A DNA stretch of 62,273 nt, from the NCBI GenBank assembly GCA_963610315.1, contig CAVDMV010000008.1, positions 1-62,273 of the forward strand, in the 5' to 3' direction. A model generated the notes under the pieces. The model saw nothing but the letters and a program-made list of their open reading frames with translations. It was not told the origin of the DNA and searched no databases. Positions 53,603-62,273 of the stretch are shown here, in pieces (the first letter of the stretch is position 1; each line of letters begins with the position of its first letter). The DNA is from UBA3210 sp963610315. GTDB lineage: Bacteria; Bacillota_I; Bacilli_A; RFN20; CAG-449. A program made the translations under genes and the position numbers.

Positions 53603-55645
53603 TTAAGCATTTGTTGTTTCTGTTGTTTTGTAGTTACCTACTGCATCGTAAGAAACTGCTTCAGTAAAGTGAATCTTACCAAATTCTAATGGTTCACTAT
53701 ATCTAGTACCTTTATAGTTTTCAAGTGCATAATAAGTTCTTGTTGTTTCAAATGAAATAACTCTACCTTCACTATCTAAGACTGCAGTTAAATTAATTTT
53801 AACTTGGCATAACATGTCGTTAATGAATGAATCATAATAGTCAGTTTCAGTATCTTCAAGAGCTTCTGCAGAAATACTATATGTTGAATAATAACTTGAT
53901 GTCATTGTAACTGTAGTTGTATTATCTTCACCATCAGTAAATGTAACATCTGAATTAGGCATATTAACATAATAAGTATTTAAGTAGTTGTATAATAAGC
54001 CATTACAACCAACTACTGTCGCTAAATAAGAATCAGCAGTGTAACCGTTATTAGCTAAAGTTGTAGAAGAATATAAAGTTTGATCTTTTAAATTTAATGA
54101 TTCTTTATCTTCAGATGTCATATTTGCGATGACGTTACCGCTTGCATCTTTATTAAGAACAGTTGTATAGTTAAATTCTTCACTAGCTACTGTACCATTA
54201 TTTAGTGAATAAGATGTTTTTCCAGTTGTTGCATCTGTAACACCTGCAAAATTATAATGATCTCTCTTTTCATTCGCGTTAGTTACGACATAGCCATCTG
54301 CATAATGAGTTGAACTACTTGTTAAAGTTTTACTTCCTCTATAATCAGTCATAGGATGACCATAGGTTTCTTCAAACGCAACATCTTCACCATGGTACAT
54401 TGCATCAATTAAATAATGATTAGTTGTTGTAACTGATTCACCTTTTGTCGCTGTCGCATCAATTGTTGAAGCAGTTTCTTTTAAAGCGGAAACCTTACTA
54501 AGTTTTTCAGTGACATTTGCATCAGCTGTCACTTTTGTTTTTTCGCCATCTTTGCCTAATTCACCATAACCAACTGTTTCATAAAGGACTTCAGTTTCTT
54601 GTAAATAGAAACCTTTACTTGAAATATCTTCACCGCAGTGTGTATAATTCATGCTCGCGCCGATATAAGGATCTTGCATGACGTGATAAGCGCTATCAAC
54701 TGTCATATAGCTAATTTCATAGCCATTTTCAGTAATATCAAAGCTTGCTTCAATTACAGTTTCAATATCAATTTTTGCATCGTAAATTTGTGATGAATAG
54801 TAGTTTCCAATATTTGGATATAAATCATATAAAGAAGTTTCTTCAACAGTTTTTAATTTAACTTCAACAATGTCACCAACTTCACCTTTTCCATCAATTG
54901 TAACAGAAAGTTCATAACTAGAAGCAGTTTTATAATAATTTTCAACATAACTTACAAATTGAGTATTTAAACTTGGGATAGAAATATTACCTTGGCTTAA
55001 AACATAATCAGCTTGAGATTTAAAACTTCTATAGCCTTGACCAACTAATGAATCTTTACGATATTTTGTCGTATCAGAAATAGAATTCTTTGTGTTATAT
55101 TTATCTTCCATTGTAAGGAACATTTTGTTGTCATCATCATAGAATTCTGTCATTTCATAATTAGAAATTAATTTTTCTTCTGGGAATTCTTCATTGTGAA
55201 CAAGATTATAATAAACACTTTCTTGATATGATTTTGAATTATATTTCATAACATCATTATCATATACTTTATAAGAAAGTTCTGTAGAAGTGACGCTATC
55301 TTGTGTATAACAGAAATAGACACCAGTATTACCTTCGATGTTAGAATAAACTCCACCATAAATACCTAAAGTGAAGGTATCATAAACTGTTTGATAGGCA
55401 GATAATGAAGTTAAATTTTTATCTGCATCTTGATTAACTTTTTCTCTTAAAATAGCAATATTTTCTTTAGTATTATCAGTTGATGAGCTTGATGAGCTAG
55501 AACTTGAACTTTGTTCTGAACTTGATGAAGCTTCTGAAGAAGAAGTTTCGCTTCCTGAGCTACTAGTAACTCCACTACATCCAACAAATAAAATTGATAA
55601 TAATGCCATCGAAGATAAAAATAATTTTTTCTTACTTGATTTCAT
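53603..55645 (-). CDS. Large Ser-linker surface lipoprotein, unknown function
   Basis: 680 residues from the ATG at 55645; another in-frame ATG at 55651 is too close to the AAAGGAG site. Type II signal peptide ending LFVGC, then a Ser/Glu low-complexity linker to about residue 58. The rest is mostly beta-rich and polar, with many Tyr, Thr and Ser and no domain I recognise. Likely a major surface lipoprotein, possibly for adhesion or substrate binding. Codon use is ordinary. Monocistronic. Confidence 0.75.
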   Translation of the reverse strand: MKSSKKKLFLSSMALLSILFVGCSGVTSSSGSETSSSEASSSSEQSSSSSSSSSSTDNTKENIAILREKVNQDADKNLTSLSAYQTVYDTFTLGIYGGVYSNIEGNTGVYFCYTQDSVTSTELSYKVYDNDVMKYNSKSYQESVYYNLVHNEEFPEEKLISNYEMTEFYDDDNKMFLTMEDKYNTKNSISDTTKYRKDSLVGQGYRSFKSQADYVLSQGNISIPSLNTQFVSYVENYYKTASSYELSVTIDGKGEVGDIVEVKLKTVEETSLYDLYPNIGNYYSSQIYDAKIDIETVIEASFDITENGYEISYMTVDSAYHVMQDPYIGASMNYTHCGEDISSKGFYLQETEVLYETVGYGELGKDGEKTKVTADANVTEKLSKVSALKETASTIDATATKGESVTTTNHYLIDAMYHGEDVAFEETYGHPMTDYRGSKTLTSSSTHYADGYVVTNANEKRDHYNFAGVTDATTGKTSYSLNNGTVASEEFNYTTVLNKDASGNVIANMTSEDKESLNLKDQTLYSSTTLANNGYTADSYLATVVGCNGLLYNYLNTYYVNMPNSDVTFTDGEDNTTTVTMTSSYYSTYSISAEALEDTETDYYDSFINDMLCQVKINLTAVLDSEGRVISFETTRTYYALENYKGTRYSEPLEFGKIHFTEAVSYDAVGNYKTTETTNA

Positions 55646-55703
55646 AAACATATTCTCCTTTTATCAATTAAATATATGATAAAGAGTAAGAAATGAAATG
55701 AAA

Positions 55704-55750
55704 AGAAAAAAGTATCTTGAAAGCGTTTACAATTATTCAAAGATACTTTT
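55704..55750 (-). terminator. Terminator after uppS
   Basis: Arms AAAAGTATCTTGAA (55708-55721) and TTCAAAGATACTTTT (55736-55750) pair with one bulge. The minus strand ends in T's. A cre-like 14-mer (55718-55731) partly overlaps the stem and loop. Confidence 0.7.
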
Positions 55751-55787
55751 AAAATAGTAAAATTATTATAAATAGTCTTATTTAATT

Positions 55788-56525
55788 TTATTTATTTTCT
55801 AAACCACCGAAACGTCTATTTCTTGAACAATATTCTTTTAGGCATTCAATAAGATTTTCTTTTTTAAAATCTGGCCAGTATGTTGGAGTAAAAATAAATT
55901 CCGCGTATGCAAGTTGATATAATAGATAATTGGATAATCTTTGTTCACCTGATGTTCTAATCATTAAATCAACTTCTGGTAAATCGCGAGAATATAAATA
56001 ACTTTCAAAGACTTTTTCATCGATATCTTCTAGATTAATCTTTCCGTTTTTTACATCGCGCGCGATATTTTTACTTGCCAAAACAATTTCTTGACGTGAA
56101 CCATAATTTAAACAGATATTAAAGACAAAAGAAGTATGATCTTTAGTTTCTTCCATCGCTTCTTTTAAAGTGTTAATAGTATGTTCAGGAAGACGAGAAA
56201 TATCACCCATAACTCTAATTTGAATATCTCTTTCATGGAATTCTTCAATATTTTCTTTAAAGAAGATATCTAAATAATCAAATAAATGATCAATTTCATC
56301 TTGAGGTCTATTCCAGTTTTCGGTTGAAAAAGCATATAGTGTCATAGCTTTAACACCTAAATCTTGAGTTGCGCGAGCGATTTCAATAATTCTTTTACAG
56401 CCTTCTTTATGACCTAAGTGACGAGGTAATAATCGTTTTTTTGCCCAACGTCCATTTCCATCCATAATAAAAGCAATGTGTTTACATTCTTTTGTTAATA
56501 CAAATTCTTTTTCTTTTTTTGCCAT
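55788..56525 (-). CDS. uppS: Undecaprenyl diphosphate synthase
   Basis: 245 residues. HIAFIMDGNGRWAKKR (catalytic Asp in MDGNGRW), HKEGCKRIIEIA, TLYAFSTENW, and LMIRTSGEQRLSNYLLYQLAYAEF are the cis-prenyltransferase motifs. It builds the C55 carrier lipid for the cell wall. It follows ispH by 2 bases in the dxs-ispH-uppS operon, placing precursor supply and use together. Confidence 0.96.
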   Translation of the reverse strand: MAKKEKEFVLTKECKHIAFIMDGNGRWAKKRLLPRHLGHKEGCKRIIEIARATQDLGVKAMTLYAFSTENWNRPQDEIDHLFDYLDIFFKENIEEFHERDIQIRVMGDISRLPEHTINTLKEAMEETKDHTSFVFNICLNYGSRQEIVLASKNIARDVKNGKINLEDIDEKVFESYLYSRDLPEVDLMIRTSGEQRLSNYLLYQLAYAEFIFTPTYWPDFKKENLIECLKEYCSRNRRFGGLENK

Positions 56526-56527
56526 GG

Positions 56528-57400
56528 TCAGTTTTCTCCTTTTAAATATGTTTCCATTTCTTCGACGATCGTTAAGGGAGTAGAAGTTCCACTCGCTAAA
56601 CAGACTTTCTTAATACCTTTTAAATCATAGTTTTTTAATTCATCTACGTTTTCTACTTTAATAACAGGTATCGAATCTAAATATTTATTTTTTGCGATTT
56701 CATATAATTTACTCGTATTAGATGATTTATTTGATCCAATAATAATAAATGCATCGATATTTTCTTTTAAAGAAGCAATCTTTTCTTGTCTTAAGCGTGT
56801 TGCATCACATATTTCATCAATAATATTAGCTTGAGGAAAATGTTTCTTAATATCTAAATGAATGTCTTCAATTTCTAAAAATGATAAAGTGGTTTGATTA
56901 ACTACTAATGGAGAAGGAACATCAATTAAAGAATAATCTAGTTTTTCTTTTATATCATAAAGAATGACATTACTTGATATTGATAAACTAGCTTCTGTTT
57001 CAGGATGATTCTTTTTACCAATAAAGATCACTTTGTTATTTTTTGCTTCTAGTTTAATAAGTTCATTATTTTTATTAACTTTAGGGCAAGTTGCATCAAA
57101 ATATTTAATCCCTAATGAAGAAAGAATAGTATCATATTTCTTATCGTGACCATGAGCTGAAAATATCACTATATCATCTTTTGAAAATGATTTTAATAAC
57201 ATTTCTTTATCAACGTATGTCGTATCAATTGTTTTAATGCCATGTTCTAAAAGCATATTAGTGACATCGTTATTATGAACGATTTGACCAAATAAATAGA
57301 CATTATTATCTTTATATTCATTCTTAATTTTTAAAGCTAAATTAATCGCGTTAATAACCCCAAAGCAATAGCCAATTGGTTTAATTTTAATTACTTCCAT
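56528..57400 (-). CDS. ispH: 4-hydroxy-3-methylbut-2-enyl diphosphate reductase
   Basis: 290 residues. Three conserved cysteines hold the Fe-S cluster: PIGYCFGV (about C12), DATCPKVNK (about C103) and EICDATRLRQ (about C197). Active-site segments are FSAHGHD and NKSSNTSKL. It makes IPP and DMAPP at the end of the MEP route. Its start lies inside the end of dxs (14-base overlap). It ends with TGA, the only intact gene in the window I found doing so. Confidence 0.95.
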   Translation of the reverse strand: MEVIKIKPIGYCFGVINAINLALKIKNEYKDNNVYLFGQIVHNNDVTNMLLEHGIKTIDTTYVDKEMLLKSFSKDDIVIFSAHGHDKKYDTILSSLGIKYFDATCPKVNKNNELIKLEAKNNKVIFIGKKNHPETEASLSISSNVILYDIKEKLDYSLIDVPSPLVVNQTTLSFLEIEDIHLDIKKHFPQANIIDEICDATRLRQEKIASLKENIDAFIIIGSNKSSNTSKLYEIAKNKYLDSIPVIKVENVDELKNYDLKGIKKVCLASGTSTPLTIVEEMETYLKGEN

Positions 57401-59255
57401 TAGTTAATTCCTTTACTTTATTAATGACTGAGTTAACATCGACATTATATCTTCTTTCTTGTTCGAAAACTGTTCCTTTTTTAATAAAGACATTATCTAA
57501 AGAAATTGTTACGATATTACCTTCATAACCTAGTTCTAATAATCTTAATTTAACGACGTCAACAAAGCCATTCTTAATTGAATAAGGATCATAGATAATA
57601 ATATTTTTATAATTTAAAATTTCTTTTAAGACTTTTTCATTTATTGGTCGAATAAAGATGGCATTAATAAGCGTAATATCATCTAATTTTTCTTCTAATT
57701 CTTTAATATGTGGTCCGTAACTTATTAAAGCGATATTCTTCTTTTTACTCGTCTTTAAATAATCCCATTCACCAAAGACTAATTCTTTAACTTCTTTAAC
57801 ATCTTCTTTTAAGCAACTTCCTTTAGGAAAACGAATCGCAAGAGGATGATTAAAAGATAAACTAAAACGCATAATACGTTTAACTTCTTCATAGTCTTTA
57901 CCCATGACGATCGTCATGTTTGGCATTGAATTTAAGAAAGAAACATCATAAATACCTTGATGAGTTTCTCCATCATCTCCAACTAGTCCAGCGTGATCAA
58001 AAATTAGTCTAACACCAACATCCATTCGTGCAACATCATGATGAATTTCATCATAACTTCTTTGTAAGAAAGTTGAATAAGCGATGACATAAGGTTTTGT
58101 ATTAGAGGTCGCTAAACCACTCGCGAAAGTTACGGCATGTTCTTCCGCGATACCGACATCAAAATAACGTGAAGGATATTTTTCTTTAATCGAAAGAAGA
58201 TTACTACCTAGTCCAGTTGCAGGAGTAATCGTAATAACTTTATTATCTTCATCCATAAGAGAAAGTAATTCATCCGCGTATGCTCTAGCGAAGCTTATCT
58301 TACTAGCATCACATTTACAAATTGATTCGCCTGTTTCAATATTAAATGGACCAACTCCGTGCCAAGTACCTTTATCATCAGTTTCAGAATATTTATAACC
58401 AAAACCTTTTTTAGTTGAAACATGTAATAAAACAGGTTCATCTATTTTATCGATCTTTTTAATTGCTTTGTAGATTGCATTAATATCGTGACCATCAACA
58501 ATCCCATAATAATACAAGCCAAAATCTTCAAAGACATTAGTTGATAATAAATGTCTAGCTACTTTACCTTTAATTTTCGCTTGTGAAGAATAAATCTTCT
58601 TTAAAAAATTATTCTTCGTCATGAACTTCTTATATTTATTCTTAGATGTAATATATTTATTTGAAGTTCTAATTTTTTGTAAAGTTCTATTAAAAGAACC
58701 AACTGGTTCAGTAATTGACATTTCATTATCATTAAGAATAATTAACATCTTGTGATGGAAAGAATCTAAATTATTAATAGCTTCTAAAGCTAAACCATTC
58801 GCGATTGATGCATCTCCAATAACCGCGATTACTTTATAATCTTCTTTGTTTATATCTCTACTTAAAGCAAAACCCATTGCCGCGGATATCGAAGTAGAAG
58901 AGTGACCTGCTTCATAAGGATCATAAATTGATTCATTTCTTTTTTGGAAACCATCAACACCATTTTCTTGTCTTAAAAAATCTAAGTTTCTTCCAGAAAG
59001 AATCTTTTGAGTATAACATTGGTGACCAACATCAAAAATAAGTTTATCTTTAGGAAAATCATAATACTTAAAAAGCGCGATAGTTAATTCAACTACGCCG
59101 AGATTACTTGATAAATGTCCTCCGTTACGAGAACAAGCTTCAATAATTTTTGTTCTAACTTGGTCCGATAAATCTTTTAATTCTTCATTTGACATCTCTT
59201 TTATCGAGGAAGGATCAAAATTTTCATCTAAGATAATTTCCTTTTTTTCTTTCAT
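57387..59255 (-). CDS. dxs: 1-deoxy-D-xylulose-5-phosphate synthase
   Basis: 622 residues, full length. The thiamine-diphosphate site has GDASIANGLALEAINN (GDG-like motif), and pyrimidine domain motifs include DVGIAEEHAVTFASGLA and DHAGLVGDDGETHQGIYD. HCYTQKILSGR is a conserved N-terminal segment. It condenses pyruvate and glyceraldehyde 3-phosphate, the entry step of the MEP route. First gene of dxs-ispH-uppS, divergent from tetR. Confidence 0.95.
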   Translation of the reverse strand: MKEKKEIILDENFDPSSIKEMSNEELKDLSDQVRTKIIEACSRNGGHLSSNLGVVELTIALFKYYDFPKDKLIFDVGHQCYTQKILSGRNLDFLRQENGVDGFQKRNESIYDPYEAGHSSTSISAAMGFALSRDINKEDYKVIAVIGDASIANGLALEAINNLDSFHHKMLIILNDNEMSITEPVGSFNRTLQKIRTSNKYITSKNKYKKFMTKNNFLKKIYSSQAKIKGKVARHLLSTNVFEDFGLYYYGIVDGHDINAIYKAIKKIDKIDEPVLLHVSTKKGFGYKYSETDDKGTWHGVGPFNIETGESICKCDASKISFARAYADELLSLMDEDNKVITITPATGLGSNLLSIKEKYPSRYFDVGIAEEHAVTFASGLATSNTKPYVIAYSTFLQRSYDEIHHDVARMDVGVRLIFDHAGLVGDDGETHQGIYDVSFLNSMPNMTIVMGKDYEEVKRIMRFSLSFNHPLAIRFPKGSCLKEDVKEVKELVFGEWDYLKTSKKKNIALISYGPHIKELEEKLDDITLINAIFIRPINEKVLKEILNYKNIIIYDPYSIKNGFVDVVKLRLLELGYEGNIVTISLDNVFIKKGTVFEQERRYNVDVNSVINKVKELTNGSN

Positions 59256-59361
59256 AAAAGCCTACTTTCTAAAAGTCAATTACTATTATATTATCAAAAT
59301 ATAATAAATGCAAATTAAGAATTTTAATCCGATAATTCGTTAAATTTATATTTATTTTACA

Positions 59362-59396
59362 TTTATAATAAATTATAAATAATTTACATGTGTAAA
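59362..59396. promoter_or_regulatory. Operator-like inverted repeats between dxs and tetR
   Basis: TTTATAAT, 2 bases, ATTATAAA (59362-59379) is followed by TTTACA, 2 bases, TGTAAA (59383-59396). TATAAT at 59414-59419 then serves as the tetR -10 box. The repeats sit where a TetR-type repressor could control itself and perhaps the divergent dxs operon. AT-rich DNA makes chance repeats possible. Confidence 0.45.
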
Positions 59397-59438
59397 AAAT
59401 ATTTTATATATGGTATAATGATTTTACGAGGTAAACTT

Positions 59439-60023
59439 ATGGGAAAAGATTTTAGAAGTGAAAGAACAAAAGAAAAAATCATTAAAGCATTTATTGAATT
59501 ATTAGGTACAAAGGGATATGAAAAAATTGCGATTAACGAAATTGCTTTAAAAGCAAATATTAATCGTGTCACTTTCTATACCCATTATAAAGATAAAGAA
59601 GTCTTATTAAACGATATTATTGATCGCGTACAAGATTCTTTAAATAAGAAAGCTTTAGAAAAACAAAATAATTATTCTTTACCTACCGATTTTCAAAACT
59701 ATATTGTCTCTCAAATAAATGTTCTTGTTGAAGAAATTGATTCTTATCGTCATATCATCTATAAACTCGAAGCGCAAGATAATGCGATAATTTATTATAC
59801 TTTAGTTAATAAAACGACAGAAACAATTACTCATGAACTAGAAAATATTAATAAAATAACCCCATTAAAATATTCACCAAAATATATCGCTTCATTTGTT
59901 ATTCCTGGCTTATTTAATGTCATTATGTCATATTTAAACGAAAAAGATTATGACAAAAAAAGATTTGAAGAATCATTAAATAGACTAGTTAATGATCTTG
60001 TAACTTCTAATATTATCTTTTAG
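59439..60023 (+). CDS. TetR-family regulator
   Basis: 194 residues from the ATG at 59439, which has ACGAGGTAAACTT upstream; a longer in-frame start at 59388 lies upstream of the -10 box. The helix-turn-helix covers about 10-50 (KIIKAFIELLGTKGYEKIAINEIALKANINRVTFYTHYKDKEVLL). The C-terminal part resembles the TetR_C_7/DhaS-like group. The ligand is unknown. It ends 2 bases before the lipid kinase, so the pair is one operon. Confidence 0.9.
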   Translation: MGKDFRSERTKEKIIKAFIELLGTKGYEKIAINEIALKANINRVTFYTHYKDKEVLLNDIIDRVQDSLNKKALEKQNNYSLPTDFQNYIVSQINVLVEEIDSYRHIIYKLEAQDNAIIYYTLVNKTTETITHELENINKITPLKYSPKYIASFVIPGLFNVIMSYLNEKDYDKKRFEESLNRLVNDLVTSNIIF

Positions 60024-60025
60024 TT

Positions 60026-60721
60026 ATGGAAATTAATATATTTTATTCATTATTAATTACTTTTAGCTATTATATAATAGGATTTTTAATTTGTTTAATT
60101 TTAAATAAATACACTAATATCAATATAGAAATAAAAAGAAAAGCCCTTCATTTTGTTGGTTTCTTAGCGATATTTATCTATTTATTTTGTTACACCAATT
60201 TATTATATTCTTCAATTGTTAGTTTTGTTTTAGGCATATTAGCCTATTTTAGTTTAAAATTAGTTTTAAAATTACAATTCTTTCAAGATATCTTTATTAC
60301 AAGAAAAAAGAATGAAGTAGAATTAACCATATTAAAAGTATTTTTTATTGAAGGAATTATCATCCTATTAACATATTTTACTAATAATAAGTTCATAAGT
60401 TTATTATCAATCGTCACCTTTAGTTTTGGTGATGCATTTGCTTCTTTAATTGGTAAAAAATATGGTAAACATCATTTTCATAATAAAATAATTGATCAAA
60501 ATAAATCTGTTGAAGGAACGCTCGCGAATACATTTATCTCTTTTATCATCAGTTTAATGATATTATTATTTTCAAAATATAACATTAATTTAATTATTAT
60601 TTTTAGTATCATAATTTCTTTAACTTGCTCTTTTAGTGAACTTATATCAAAAAAGGGAAATGATACGATCATTTCCCCAATATGCATATATATAGTAAGT
60701 TATTTATTATTTTTATTATAA
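60026..60721 (+). CDS. CTP-dependent lipid/polyprenol kinase-like membrane protein
   Basis: 231 residues with about seven hydrophobic segments. IEIKRKALHFVGFLAIF and SFGDAFASLIGKKYGKHHF with KSVEGTLANTF match the DGK1/SEC59/phytol kinase family, which phosphorylates diacylglycerol, dolichol or phytol with CTP. CDP-diglyceride synthases share part of this pattern. Beside isoprenoid genes, a prenol salvage kinase is plausible. Its end overlaps the convergent lipoprotein by 6 bases. Confidence 0.75.
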   Translation: MEINIFYSLLITFSYYIIGFLICLILNKYTNINIEIKRKALHFVGFLAIFIYLFCYTNLLYSSIVSFVLGILAYFSLKLVLKLQFFQDIFITRKKNEVELTILKVFFIEGIIILLTYFTNNKFISLLSIVTFSFGDAFASLIGKKYGKHHFHNKIIDQNKSVEGTLANTFISFIISLMILLFSKYNINLIIIFSIIISLTCSFSELISKKGNDTIISPICIYIVSYLLFLL

Positions 60722-62272
60722 ATAGTTTTCTGGATATGGATATCTTCCAATATGAGAATCATTATAAGGCCAAGCTGCAGAAATAAAATACGTATCTATT
60801 AATTTATTAACAATATCAATAACTTCTTTTTTATCAGTTGTATTAACCGTTAAAAGATATTTTTGATGTGGAGCAAAATCGGTATAGATGTAAGAGCCAT
60901 CAAGAAACATAGAATTAATATTTTTAGTAAGCCACTCTAAAGAAGTTAAAATAAACCCAACGTTTTTAAAGTCTTCAAGCGTAAAAATATGCTTTCTAAA
61001 ATTATTATCAATATAAACTTCAATTTTTGAAACAAATTCTTCTGGTTTATAAAATTCATAATCATAATCAAAATGTTCCCAAGAATCAAATTTAGATAAT
61101 TCATAAATTGTTTCTTCACCAATTTCACTATAATTATGAAAAGTTATCGATTCAAAATTAATATACATGTTATCAATCAATGTACATAAATCTTCATAAT
61201 TAATAATTAGATTTGTGAAAGCATCTTTTAAGGTATAAATATCATTGTTTTTGATAATAAAAGTTTGTTCATGATATCCATAATTAAATGAATATTTTAA
61301 AAATGTTTCTTTACGAAATGATTTTTCGATACCTTTTTCAGAATAAATATTAACTACTCCGTAAGAAGAAGATAAATTATAAGTTTTAATAATCTCAACA
61401 TCACTTACATTCAATCTATTATTAAATGTTTGCAAACTAAATTCATAAACAGATTTATAATCATTAGAAATACATGCATTATTAACAAAATATAAATTGT
61501 TTAATTGATTTAAAAGCTCAATTATTATACTTTGATTTGAAGTATTTAAATTCAAAATATAAACTTGTCCATATAAGAAAGGCTTACTAAAATCATTTTC
61601 ATTATATTTAGATGTGACATTATAAATTGAAGCAATATATTCACTTTTAAAATCATCTTTAGTAAATTCATGACTAATAAAATTAGAATCTATACTTACT
61701 TTTATTTCGCTAATATCATTATAATATCTAGTTAAATCATCATTTATTGAATAATTTCTCTTTAATTTTTTATCTAAAATAACTTGATCATTAATTAATA
61801 AATCAATGTTACCTCCATTATAAGTAGAAAGAACACCAAATTGACAATTATATTTTACTATTTCATTTAAAGATATATATAAATTTAAAAATCCCTCTTT
61901 AAGAGAATAAATTTTACTATCTTTAATAATGAAGATTCTATAATTATTATTAGAAACAAAACTATAATTTGAAATAACATCACGATAATTATCTTCAAAA
62001 GTAGGAGAATAAGCGCTTATTAAGTAAGCACCAGAACTTAATTCAAAGCCATATGAGCATTGAACTTTTGTTCCAAATTGTGTTTTAAGGACATTTGTTA
62101 ACTCGTTCTTTTTTTCGTTAGATACTTTATTCAATTCTTCATCGTTATTTGCATTAATACTTGATGAATTCTCATCATTTTTGTTATGAGAAATTGAACT
62201 ATTATTCCCGCAGGAAAAACTAGGTAAGATTAAACAAGGTAACAATAATAATTTTAACAATTTATTATTCAT
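60716..62272 (-). CDS. Surface lipoprotein with two tandem copies of an unknown domain
   Basis: 518 residues from the ATG at 62272; its ribosome binding site is outside the window. Signal peptide ends at PSFSC (Cys21), followed by an Asn/Ser linker. Two halves (about 60-290 and 295-518) match in order: NYRIFIIKDSKIYSLKEGF with QTFIIKNNDIYTLKDAF, IKVSIDSNFISHEFTKDDF with IEVYIDNNFRKHIFTLEDF, and YILNLNTSNQ with YLLTVNTTDK. An internal duplication is clear. Function unknown, outside the cell. Confidence 0.8.
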   Translation of the reverse strand: MNNKLLKLLLLPCLILPSFSCGNNSSISHNKNDENSSSINANNDEELNKVSNEKKNELTNVLKTQFGTKVQCSYGFELSSGAYLISAYSPTFEDNYRDVISNYSFVSNNNYRIFIIKDSKIYSLKEGFLNLYISLNEIVKYNCQFGVLSTYNGGNIDLLINDQVILDKKLKRNYSINDDLTRYYNDISEIKVSIDSNFISHEFTKDDFKSEYIASIYNVTSKYNENDFSKPFLYGQVYILNLNTSNQSIIIELLNQLNNLYFVNNACISNDYKSVYEFSLQTFNNRLNVSDVEIIKTYNLSSSYGVVNIYSEKGIEKSFRKETFLKYSFNYGYHEQTFIIKNNDIYTLKDAFTNLIINYEDLCTLIDNMYINFESITFHNYSEIGEETIYELSKFDSWEHFDYDYEFYKPEEFVSKIEVYIDNNFRKHIFTLEDFKNVGFILTSLEWLTKNINSMFLDGSYIYTDFAPHQKYLLTVNTTDKKEVIDIVNKLIDTYFISAAWPYNDSHIGRYPYPENYL

Positions 62273-62273
62273 A

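Noticed and set aside
55718..55731. cre-like 14-mer (TGAAAGCGTTTACA) upstream of the large lipoprotein
   Set aside because: It overlaps the stem and loop of the uppS terminator, so the match is probably incidental; not listed as a regulatory site.
1..62273. CRISPR arrays, rRNA genes, prophage structural genes, toxin-antitoxin pairs
   Set aside because: I saw no regularly spaced direct repeats, rRNA-like sequence, phage structural proteins or recognisable toxin-antitoxin pair.

Overview
The window is AT-rich bacterial DNA with short intergenic gaps, hairpin-plus-T-run terminators and strong GGAGG-type ribosome binding sites. Gene content points to an anaerobic, fermenting, low-GC Bacillota. 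I would place it near the Erysipelotrichales or the uncultured gut Bacilli related to Mollicutes, as an inference from content and not from a search. It has rubrerythrin, pyruvate formate-lyase (PFL), AdhE, the MEP isoprenoid route, a wall-carrier lipid pathway (UppS, UppP), an MreB-like protein and Ser-rich lipoproteins. Stops are almost all TAA or TAG; ispH is the only intact gene I found ending in TGA. The one tRNA-Trp has anticodon CCA, so the standard bacterial code fits.

Layout. 1-3092 is a scar of nested mobile elements: a window-truncated subtilase, a 5' fragment of a group IIC intron sitting directly behind a terminator hairpin, and a complete IS4/IS1634-type insertion sequence with terminal repeats and a 6-bp target duplication. 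3059-12266 is mostly minus-strand housekeeping and metabolism (iron alcohol dehydrogenase, TcdA, rubrerythrin, tRNA-Trp, YqeY, ABC-F, amidohydrolase, PAP2 phosphatase). 12407-16672 is an accessory patch: unknown proteins, a broken AAA ATPase, an XRE/zinc-ribbon/membrane gene split at a run of 11 A, and an IS66-type remnant. Four tRNAs (Cys, Arg, Pro, Ala) follow at 16755-17160. 17258-20544 is a compact operon of an atypical Hsp70, a membrane-anchored J-protein and two unknown proteins, divergent from a two-component system. 22460-34097 holds MalQ, NfeD/SPFH/UppP, a secreted endonuclease I, Xaa-Pro peptidase/Mrp/YigZ, a CPBP protease, TraX, thioredoxin, tRNA-Gly and a Fur-family regulator with a heavy-metal permease. 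34120-49919 holds a frameshifted lipoprotein, PncB, PNPase, MreB-like, AdhE, a permuted NlpC/P60 hydrolase, IspD, S15, RibF, TruB and an M16C protease. 50031-53401 is the PFL operon. 53603-62272 has a large lipoprotein, UppS-IspH-Dxs, a divergent TetR/lipid-kinase pair and a duplicated-domain lipoprotein.

The most striking system is the PFL operon. The glycyl-radical domain is a separate 77-residue protein and the 678-residue catalytic subunit lacks it. The two are separated by two in-frame stop codons and a built-in ribosome binding site. A small thioredoxin-like gene lies between the activating enzyme and the catalytic subunit. The operon promoter is overlaid by inverted repeats, and a related motif lies just upstream of adhE.

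Caution: several genes are broken exactly at homopolymer runs (14780-14786, 14876-14883, 16057-16067, and 34866-34887 near the start of the lipoprotein gene at 34120). Assembly error, phase variation or transcriptional slippage could each explain these.
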